Assembly (NCBI RefSeq): GCF_000820105.1
Contig: NZ_CDDB01000049.1
Coordinates: forward strand, 1-64,000
DNA: 64,000 nucleotides
Source of the DNA: Aeromonas schubertii
GTDB lineage: Bacteria; Pseudomonadota; Gammaproteobacteria; Enterobacterales; Aeromonadaceae
Direction: 5' to 3'
Positions 58,060 to 64,000 of the stretch are shown here, piece by piece. Both the position numbers and the translations under genes were made by a program. Each line of letters opens with the position of its first letter. The first letter of the stretch is position 1. A model generated the notes under the pieces. It was not told the DNA's origin. It saw only the letters and a program-made list of their open reading frames with translations, and ran no database searches.

Positions 58060-59339
58060 GCAGGCCCTGGTGGGGACACGGCTCTGAGGTCTCCTCACCC
58101 CCCGAGGAGGGGACGTTTTCGCTGCTGGCCTCTCCACAGCAGGCGCTGGCCTGGCGCTGCGAGCTGTTGCGCTCTGCTCGCCATACCATCGATGCCCAGT
58201 ACTACAGCTGGGAGGAGGATGCCAGTGGCAAACTGCTGCTGGCCGAGCTGCTGGCCGCCGCCCGGCGGGGGGTCAAGGTGCGCCTGCTGATCGATCACCT
58301 CAACAGCGATGAGGCTCGGTTTCTGCCGCTGCTGGCCCATCACCACCATATCGAGCTGCGCCGCTTCAACCCCTTCCAATCCCGCCTGTGGCACCCCCTT
58401 GCCCTCCTGCTGGAAGTGCTCCTGCGCTTTCGTCATCTCAATCACCGCATGCATAACAAGCTGCTGCTGGTGGATGGCCGTCAGGCCATCATGGGGGGAC
58501 GCAATATCGGGGACAGTTATTTTGGCCTGAGTGACTCACCGGCCTTCGTCGATCTCGATATTGCCTGTCGCGGGGCACTCTGCCGCCAGTTGGTCAGAGG
58601 GTTCGAGCGGTTTTGGCGTAGCCGCTGGAGCCACCCCTGGCATCCGTCGGATCTCGATACGGAGTCAGCGGCTCGCCTGGCCTTTCTCGGCGACTACCTG
58701 CAACCCGGTGTTGCCAGCCTCTACGGCATACCCGCTCCTCTGGTCGCCGAGCCCCTGCCGTGGTGGACAGGCAAGGGAAGCGTTCTGTTCGATGTGCCGG
58801 GCAAGGGGGTGATCCGTCAGGGCCGCATTGCCCGTTTGATTGGCCACGAGTTGGCGAGGCCCCACGCCAGGTTGACGCTGGTTTCCCCCTATCTGGTGTT
58901 GCCACCGCCCTTCATGAGGCGGCTGCTACGGTTGGCTCGCCGCGGGGTCAGCATCACACTGCTTACCAATGCGCTGGAGACGACGGATGTCCCGTTGGTG
59001 CACGGCGCCTATGAGCGGCAGCGGGCACGCCTGCGCAGGCATGGTATTCGGGTCTGTGAGTTGCGGGAGGGGCAGGGGCGCAGCCTGCACGCCAAGCTGG
59101 TCCTGGGGGAGCCGGGTCTGCTGCTGTTGGGGAGCTTCAACCTCGATCCCCGCTCTCTCTATCTCAACACCGAGATTGCCTTGCGGATCGACTGTCCCCC
59201 GTTACAGCAGGAGCTGGACAATTGGTGCACCACCTGGCTGGCCGAGAGCGATGATGAGGAGCACTCGTCACCGCCTGGCCGATGGCAAAGGTGCTGGCTC
59301 TGGTTGGTGGGGCGTCTTCCTATTCAGCGTTGGCTGTGA
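58056..59339 (+). CDS. Phospholipase-D/cardiolipin-synthase-like protein (ClsC-like)
   Basis: 427 residues with two HKD motifs: H133-x-K135-x4-D140 in 'RMHNKLLLVDG', followed by 'GGRNIGDSYF', and H345-x-K347-x4-E352 in 'LHAKLVLGEPG', followed by 'GSFNLDPRSLYLNTE'. The second motif has Glu in place of Asp. The layout resembles ClsC, which makes cardiolipin with YmdB; no ymdB is adjacent. No clear signal or membrane helix. ATGA-coupled to the transglycosylase gene, so the two may act together on the envelope. Confidence 0.83.
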   Translation: MSRPWWGHGSEVSSPPEEGTFSLLASPQQALAWRCELLRSARHTIDAQYYSWEEDASGKLLLAELLAAARRGVKVRLLIDHLNSDEARFLPLLAHHHHIELRRFNPFQSRLWHPLALLLEVLLRFRHLNHRMHNKLLLVDGRQAIMGGRNIGDSYFGLSDSPAFVDLDIACRGALCRQLVRGFERFWRSRWSHPWHPSDLDTESAARLAFLGDYLQPGVASLYGIPAPLVAEPLPWWTGKGSVLFDVPGKGVIRQGRIARLIGHELARPHARLTLVSPYLVLPPPFMRRLLRLARRGVSITLLTNALETTDVPLVHGAYERQRARLRRHGIRVCELREGQGRSLHAKLVLGEPGLLLLGSFNLDPRSLYLNTEIALRIDCPPLQQELDNWCTTWLAESDDEEHSSPPGRWQRCWLWLVGRLPIQRWL

Positions 59340-59844
59340 TGGGCACTTCTCTGAAAACGTTTGTGCGATATGTCGCAAAGCCCTGTGCGCCCTGGATGGC
59401 ATCAAACAGGGAGAGTACCGGTAGGTACTTTCATCTACATGTTTTTAAAGGAGTATTTTGAGTTCATCCGAATGGGATGAACGAGTTGCGCATATTCTTT
59501 CTCTATTTGTGCTTTTTTATACATCACTAGCCCCTAAGATGGGCAGTGCAAGGACAACACGTCTCCCATGGAGCCGTGTGGTGTGATGTCCGGCCCACTC
59601 ACGGCGTTGCCGGTGACGATGGCATCAGGGAGCGATGCTGATACCCCGGGGTAGCGGAAACCATGGGGAAAGGTCAGGGAGAGGGGGCAGACAGAGCACC
59701 AGAAATGGAACATGCCATTTGCATGGGGGTGATCAGTGATCACCCCCTTTTTTTGTCTCATTACCGGCGGAGTGTGTGACAAGGCTGCGCCATTCCCTTG
59801 CTTCGGGTTATGATTCCTTTTCAGATCCGTGAAGTGGAGTGGTC
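59340..59844. other. Long gap before fabR; possible small RNA gene
   Basis: About 500 bases with no convincing protein gene. A weak promoter-like TATACA (59518-59523) is followed by about 200 bases rich in GGA and then a strong terminator at 59725-59754. The terminator cannot belong to the upstream PLD gene without a long untranslated tail, so a separate transcript is plausible. Confidence 0.4.
59725..59754 (+). terminator. Strong terminator in the gap before fabR
   Basis: GGGGGTGATC (59725-59734), AGT, GATCACCCCC (59738-59747), then T7. Textbook rho-independent form, with no known gene directly upstream. Confidence 0.9.
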
Positions 59845-60480
59845 GTGGGAATTCGCGCACAACAGAAAGAAAAGACCCGGCGCAGCCTGATCGAGGCGGC
59901 GTTTAACCAGCTGAGCAGCGATCGCAGCTTCTCCAATCTGAGCCTGCGCGAGGTGGCCCGCGAGGCCGGGATTGCTCCCACCTCCTTCTATCGCCACTTC
60001 CGCGACATGGAGGAGCTGGGCCTGACGCTGGTGGACGAGGGGGGCTTGACCCTGCGCCAGCTGATGCGTCAGGCGCGTCAGCGTATCGCAGGTGGCGGTA
60101 GTGTGATCCGCACCTCGGTGCAGACCTTCATGGAGTTTGTCGAAAACAACCCCAACGTATTCAGACTGTTGCTACGTGAGCGCTCGGGGACATCACCGGC
60201 TTTTCGTCAGGCGGTGGCCCGTGAGATCCAGCATTTTATCGCCGAGCTGACCGACTATCTGGAGGCGACCTCGGGACGCAGTCGCGAAGAGGCCTATATT
60301 CAGGCTGAGGCGATCGTGACCATCGTCTTCAGTGCCGGGGCCGATGCCCTGGATCTGACGCGGGAGGAGTGTCGGGCATTGAGCGAGCGTGTCATCACGC
60401 AACTGCGCATCATAGCGGCCGGCGCCGAAGCCTATCAGCCGCGTCCATTCCCTCGAGAAGAAGGAGAGTCCCATGAGTGA
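59845..60480 (+). CDS. fabR: Fatty-acid synthesis repressor FabR (GTG start)
   Basis: 211 residues from a GTG at 59845, GTGGAG upstream, giving [20 protein letters not shown] as in E. coli; an in-frame GTG two codons earlier is possible. TetR-family HTH ('[20 protein letters not shown]'). In E. coli it represses fabA/fabB in response to unsaturated fatty acyl chains. Overlaps yijD by eight bases. Confidence 0.95.
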   Translation: MGIRAQQKEKTRRSLIEAAFNQLSSDRSFSNLSLREVAREAGIAPTSFYRHFRDMEELGLTLVDEGGLTLRQLMRQARQRIAGGGSVIRTSVQTFMEFVENNPNVFRLLLRERSGTSPAFRQAVAREIQHFIAELTDYLEATSGRSREEAYIQAEAIVTIVFSAGADALDLTREECRALSERVITQLRIIAAGAEAYQPRPFPREEGESHE

Positions 60481-60832
60481 GAATCACCTGCCTGACAAGA
60501 TGCCCCTGATCCTGGCGCTGCTAATCGGTGTCTGTGGTGACGCGACCCTCTCCATGCTCGTCAACGAGGTGGTTCCCTTCTCCCTCTATCCACTGATTGC
60601 CCTGGTGCTGGCGGCGCGGCAGCTCTATCACTACTACGCGACCGTCCCCATGGAGGGAAATGTGCCCCTCTGCACCCTGCTGAGCTTTTTCATCGGCATT
60701 TTTGGCCACACCGCCTGGCTGAGAGTGGTTTACCCCGAGCTGGGCAGCAACTTCTTCTCGCTCATTGCCATGCTGCTGCTATTGGCCTGGCTCTCCATCA
60801 AGCTGGGGATCATGGCCGGTCGCGATCAATAA
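60473..60832 (+). CDS. yijD: YijD-family membrane protein (DUF1422)
   Basis: 119 residues, four membrane helices ('[18 protein letters not shown]', '[15 protein letters not shown]', '[15 protein letters not shown]', '[14 protein letters not shown]'). Function unknown; the fabR-yijD pairing is conserved in enterobacteria and suggests a lipid-linked role. Starts inside fabR. Confidence 0.92.
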   Translation: MSENHLPDKMPLILALLIGVCGDATLSMLVNEVVPFSLYPLIALVLAARQLYHYYATVPMEGNVPLCTLLSFFIGIFGHTAWLRVVYPELGSNFFSLIAMLLLLAWLSIKLGIMAGRDQ

Positions 60833-60975
60833 GAAGGCCCGGCGCAAGGCCGCAATGTTGTTCAGATAAGCACGTTGTTGACTGATTATTCATAAGTGCT
60901 AGTTGAGTTGGGGGAGAAAGGCTGTTTTAAGTCCATCTTCCTCCAGCCCTTGTACAGCGTGGCTTGCAATAGAAA

Positions 60976-61005
60976 GAGGGAGGCATCATGCCTCCCTCGT
61001 TTTTT
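60976..61005 (+). terminator. Terminator downstream of fabR-yijD
   Basis: GAGGGAGGC (60976-60984), ATCAT, GCCTCCCTC (60990-60998), G, T6. It is about 140 bases past yijD; the stretch between holds no gene seen. Confidence 0.9.
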
Positions 61006-61080
61006 AGCCCTGATACTACCTGGGCTGGCACTCAAATTCTCTTAAGTGAACAGCATTGTGGCGCAAGGCCGGGCCATCGA

Positions 61081-61368
61081 TCAGCTGGCTCGCTCGGCAA
61101 TCTGCCCGAGTTGCTCGCGGATCCTGCCGGTGGCAAAGACCCCGAACAGGACAATTTGCCAATACTCGCCGCGGCTGACGGCAAAGTGGGGAGCGCAGGC
61201 GCGCCGGATCATGCCGGCCTGGGCCCAGTGCATCAACAGGACTACCAGGCCACAGGGGGGAAGCAGGGTGTTGAGCCGTTCGGGGAGCAGGTTGGCCAGG
61301 GCTGCGCCGACACCGAGCCAGAACAGCAGGACAACGCCTCTGGCCAGCAGATTAAGCAGCATCTTCAT
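61081..61368 (-). CDS. DUF1145 membrane protein (YhhL-like)
   Basis: 95 residues, two or three membrane helices ('ARGVVLLFWLGVGAALANLL', 'CGLVVLLMHWAQAGMI'). Unknown function. Overlaps the end of rsmD by 17 bases, the same order as rsmD-yhhL in E. coli. Confidence 0.88.
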   Translation of the reverse strand: MKMLLNLLARGVVLLFWLGVGAALANLLPERLNTLLPPCGLVVLLMHWAQAGMIRRACAPHFAVSRGEYWQIVLFGVFATGRIREQLGQIAERAS

Positions 61369-61966
61369 GGATTTCCCTCAGATAGAGTTGGTAGCAGACC
61401 TGCCCGGCCTGCTTGTCTTTGATCAGGCGCCAGCTTGCCGGCAGTGATGGAGGCTCGGCCTCTCTCTCCCGTTCCAGATAGATGAGGGCCTCGTCGGCCA
61501 GCCAGCCGTTCTGCTCCAGCAGGGTGCAGACGGTAGGTAACAGATCCTTGCGAAAGGGAGGATCGAGGAAGACCAGATCGAAGGGGCGGGCCGGTCCTTG
61601 CAGCCAGCTCACCGCATCGGTCTCGATCACCTCGGCTGCCGATGAGCCGAGCAGGGCGATATTCTTGCGCAATTGGTCGGCGGCGCCGCGATCCCGTTCG
61701 ACCAGGGTGACTCGACTGGCATAGCGGGAGAGTGCTTCGAAGCCGAGTCCGCCACTGCCGGCGAAGAGATCCAGACAGCGGGTCTCGCGCACATGGGGGG
61801 CCAGCCAGTTGAAGATGGTCTCCTTGACCCGATCCGTGGTGGGCCTGAGCCCCTCTACGTCACGAACCGGCAGCTTACGCCCGCGCCACTGGCCGCTGAT
61901 GATTCTTACAAACCCCGATTTTCCCTGTGGGGACGGGCTGTTGCGGCTATTTTTCGCTCTGGGCAT
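61352..61966 (-). CDS. rsmD: 16S rRNA (guanine966-N2)-methyltransferase
   Basis: 204 residues. SAM-binding 'CLDLFAGSGGLGFEALSR' (Asp66 on) and the catalytic 'FLDPPF' (Asp135 on). Methylates G966 in the 30S P-site region. Divergent from ftsY, the usual arrangement. The N-terminal 'MPRAKNSRNSPSPQGKSG' is a basic tail; no strong ribosome site is seen. Confidence 0.96.
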   Translation of the reverse strand: MPRAKNSRNSPSPQGKSGFVRIISGQWRGRKLPVRDVEGLRPTTDRVKETIFNWLAPHVRETRCLDLFAGSGGLGFEALSRYASRVTLVERDRGAADQLRKNIALLGSSAAEVIETDAVSWLQGPARPFDLVFLDPPFRKDLLPTVCTLLEQNGWLADEALIYLEREREAEPPSLPASWRLIKDKQAGQVCYQLYLREIHEDAA

Positions 61967-62078
61967 CGCGTTTCGTCGTCAGAAAAGAAAGTGATAGTAT
62001 AAGGCGGTTCATTTTTCGTGCCGAACCTCCGCGGAGCGGCCATTTTAGCAGTCCGCCGATCAAGTGAGTATTTATTAG

Positions 62079-63848
62079 ATGGCAAAAGGTTTGTTTTCCT
62101 GGCTGGGCTTCGGCCGCAAGAAAGAAGAGGCTGAAACCAAGACGGCTCCCGAGCCCGTCATCACCGCGACCCCGGAGCCGGTTGCTCACCCCGAGCCCAC
62201 CACCCCTCCCGAGCCTGCCGTCGATCCGCTTCCCGCTCCGCAAGGGAGCGCTGTGCCGGCGGCCCGGGTTGGTGATGGCATCGTTGTGGATGATGCCTGC
62301 TGTGCCCCGATGGTGGAGCAGAGCGATGCCCCCATGGTGCTGGAGGAGTGTGCCTCCGAACTGGACCCGGTGATCGTCAACGAGCTGGTTGAGGATGAGG
62401 CCACTCGCCTGGCCGAAGCCGCTCGCGCCGCCGAGGAAGCTCGCCTGGCCGAAGCCGCCCGCGTCGCCGAGGAAGCTCGTCTGGCCGAAGCCGCTCGCGC
62501 CGCCGAGGAAGCTCGCCTGGCCGAAGCCGCCCGCGCCGCCGAGGCTGCCCGTCTGGCCGAAGCCGCCCGCGCCGCCGAGGCTGCTCGTCTGGCCGAAGCC
62601 GCCCGCGCCGCCGAGGAAGCTCGTCTGGCCGAAGCCGCCCGCGCCGCCGAGGAAGTTCGTCTGGCCGAAGCCGCCCGCGCCGCCGATGCTGCCCGTCTGG
62701 CCGAAGAAGCCCGCGCCGCCGAGGCCGCCCGTCTGGCCGAAGAAGCCCGCGTTGCCGAGGAAGTTCGTCTGGCCGAAGCCGCCCGCGCCGCCGAGGAAGC
62801 TCGTCTGGCCGAAGCCGCCCGCGCCGCCGAGGAAGTTCGTCTGGCCGAAGAGGCCCGCGCCGCCGAGGCCGCCAGTATGGCTACCGCTGCCATCGTGGAC
62901 GATAACACTCAGGAGAAACCCCAGCGAGAGGGGTTGTTCGCCCGTCTCAAGCGCAGCCTGGTGCGCACCCGTGAGAATATCGGATCCGGCTTCTTCGGCC
63001 TGTTCCGTGGCAAGAAGATCGACGATGAGCTGTTCGAGGAGCTGGAGACCCAGCTGCTGAGCGCGGATCTCGGTGTCGACACCACCACCCGTATCATCGA
63101 TGGCCTGACCCAGCACGCCAGCCGCAAGCAGCTCAAGGATGCCGAGGCGCTCTATGGCCTGCTCAAGCAGGACATGGGCGAGATGCTGGCCAAGGTTGAA
63201 CAGCCCCTGGTGATCGACACCGGCAAGAAGCCCTACGTCATCCTGATGGTGGGTGTGAACGGGGTGGGCAAGACCACCACCATCGGCAAGTTGGCCAAGC
63301 AGTTCCAGGCCGAGGGCAAGAGTGTGATGCTGGCCGCAGGTGATACCTTCCGTGCCGCTGCGGTCGAGCAGTTGCAGGTATGGGGGCAGCGCAACAATAT
63401 CCCGGTGATCGCCCAGCATACCGGCGCCGATTCGGCTTCCGTCATCTATGATGCCATCGAGGCAGCCCGCTCACGGGGTGCCGACGTGCTGATCGCCGAC
63501 ACCGCCGGCCGCCTGCAGAACAAAAACAACCTGATGGAAGAGCTCAAGAAGATAGTGCGGGTGATGAAGAAGCTCGATGAGGCGGCGCCCCACGAGATCA
63601 TGCTCACCGTCGACGCCGGCACCGGCCAGAATGCCCTGAGCCAGGCCAAGCTGTTTAGCGAGGCAGTGGGACTGACTGGCATCACCCTCACCAAGCTCGA
63701 TGGTACCGCCAAGGGGGGCGTTATCTTCGCGGTGGCGGACAAGTTCCAGATCCCCATCCGCTACATAGGGGTGGGTGAGGGGATCGACGATCTGCGCCCC
63801 TTTGTGGCCAATGACTTCATCGAGGCCCTGTTCAGCCGGGATGAGTAA
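62079..63848 (+). CDS. ftsY: Signal-recognition-particle receptor FtsY with expanded repeat region
   Basis: 589 residues, well above the roughly 500 of E. coli. N-terminal 'MAKGLFSWLGFGRKKEE' membrane-targeting start, an acidic/alanine-rich A domain with thirteen 12-residue repeats (residues 110-265), then the NG GTPase: G1 'GVNGVGKTTT' (392 on), 'DTFRAAAVEQL', G3 'DTAGR' (474 on), G4 'TKLDGTAKGG' (538 on). It docks SRP-bound ribosomes to SecYEG. Followed by ftsE as in E. coli. Confidence 0.97.
   Translation: MAKGLFSWLGFGRKKEEAETKTAPEPVITATPEPVAHPEPTTPPEPAVDPLPAPQGSAVPAARVGDGIVVDDACCAPMVEQSDAPMVLEECASELDPVIVNELVEDEATRLAEAARAAEEARLAEAARVAEEARLAEAARAAEEARLAEAARAAEAARLAEAARAAEAARLAEAARAAEEARLAEAARAAEEVRLAEAARAADAARLAEEARAAEAARLAEEARVAEEVRLAEAARAAEEARLAEAARAAEEVRLAEEARAAEAASMATAAIVDDNTQEKPQREGLFARLKRSLVRTRENIGSGFFGLFRGKKIDDELFEELETQLLSADLGVDTTTRIIDGLTQHASRKQLKDAEALYGLLKQDMGEMLAKVEQPLVIDTGKKPYVILMVGVNGVGKTTTIGKLAKQFQAEGKSVMLAAGDTFRAAAVEQLQVWGQRNNIPVIAQHTGADSASVIYDAIEAARSRGADVLIADTAGRLQNKNNLMEELKKIVRVMKKLDEAAPHEIMLTVDAGTGQNALSQAKLFSEAVGLTGITLTKLDGTAKGGVIFAVADKFQIPIRYIGVGEGIDDLRPFVANDFIEALFSRDE
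62406..62873 (+). repeat. Thirteen tandem 36-base repeats within ftsY
   Basis: Each unit encodes about RLAEAARAAEEA (with Glu/Val/Asp variants), 13 x 12 = 156 residues, 13 x 36 = 468 bases exactly. It forms a continuous charged helix or coiled coil in the FtsY A domain. Unit divergence is small, pointing to slippage or unequal recombination. Confidence 0.93.
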
Positions 63849-63855
63849 TCACAGG

Positions 63856-63875
63856 CGGGCTCCTTCGGGGGCCCG
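63856..63875 (+). other. UUCG-loop hairpin between ftsY and ftsE
   Basis: CGGGCTCC (63856-63863), loop TTCG, GGGGCCCG (63868-63875), with one G-U pair. No T tract, so more likely an mRNA-stabilising or partial-attenuation hairpin than a terminator. Confidence 0.45.
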
Positions 63876-63896
63876 TACAGCTAGCGGGATGGCTAC

Positions 63897-64000
63897 ATGA
63901 TTCGTTTTGAACAGGTCAGCAAGGTCTACAGCGGTGGTCATCAGGCCTTGCAGAAGGTGAGCTTTCACCTGCGCAAGGGAGAGATGGCCTTCCTCACCGG
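63897..64000 (+). CDS. ftsE: Cell-division ABC ATPase FtsE, N-terminal part (cut by window edge)
   Basis: First 34 codons: MIRFEQVSKVYSGGHQALQK..., ending 'FLTG' just at the start of the Walker A loop. FtsE with FtsX controls peptidoglycan hydrolysis at the septum. Follows ftsY by 48 bases as in the conserved ftsYEX operon. Confidence 0.93.
   Translation, partial: MIRFEQVSKVYSGGHQALQKVSFHLRKGEMAFLT

Noticed and set aside
59534-59860. 108-codon frame on the minus strand in the gap before fabR
   Set aside because: It runs across the terminator and the fabR start, has no ribosome site and an improbable composition.
62406-62873. CRISPR-like array with a 36-base period
   Set aside because: The units are contiguous coding repeats in frame within ftsY, with no unique spacers.

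Overview
The window is chromosomal DNA of a GC-rich gammaproteobacterium. Gene content and order (glyQS, tag, metJ/metBL, ppc, divergent argE/argCBFGH, the S10-spc-alpha ribosomal operons, fabR-yijD, rsmD/ftsY-ftsE) and the protein sequences fit Aeromonas best; the genus is inferred from sequence character, not from a database search. No rRNA, tRNA or CRISPR array was seen.

Left edge (1-2440): the start of a REP-associated tyrosine transposase, then an AT-rich gene for a DUF262 + AlbA_2/Schlafen-like fusion, a candidate stand-alone defence protein. It sits just downstream of the glyQS terminator and differs sharply in base composition from everything to its right.

2440-17650: glyQS and divergent tag; an OmpA-type lipoprotein; a two-gene TAXI-type TRAP transporter; a serine-type amino-acid permease; metJ divergent from metBL with met boxes between; then a two-gene operon (double-Cache histidine kinase plus periplasmic binding protein, 17.6-19.7 kb) with no response regulator beside it.

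19.7-34.3 kb: ybaK, a lone PstS-like periplasmic protein, ppc, the divergent arginine cluster argE / argCBFG-(unknown small gene)-argH with an ARG box between the two arms, an unknown 151-residue protein, a bacterial FAN1-type VRR-NUC nuclease and an EamA transporter.

34.4-48.2 kb: the S10, spc and alpha ribosomal protein operons in the enterobacterial order (rpsJ through rplQ, with secY, rpmJ and rpoA). An S10 leader, a likely S8 site at rplE and a likely S4 leader before rpsM can be seen. These genes have the T-ending codon preference of highly expressed genes.

48.5-62 kb: an EmrAB-type efflux pair with divergent LysR regulator, a DUF2007 zinc-ribbon protein, a dicarboxylate/amino-acid symporter, yecH, a MarC-family protein, a second LysR regulator, a 52-residue orphan TatA/E-like protein followed by a DUF406 protein, a translationally coupled pair (MltF-like lytic transglycosylase and a phospholipase-D/cardiolipin-synthase-like enzyme), an approximately 500-base gap ending in a strong terminator (possible small RNA), fabR-yijD, and a DUF1145 gene with rsmD.

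62-64 kb: ftsY, whose acidic N-terminal region is expanded into thirteen 12-residue repeats, and the first codons of ftsE. The points most worth following are the DUF262-AlbA_2 fusion, the partnerless kinase/binding-protein operon, the orphan TatA-like gene, the small gene inside the arg operon and the 59.5-59.75 kb transcript candidate.
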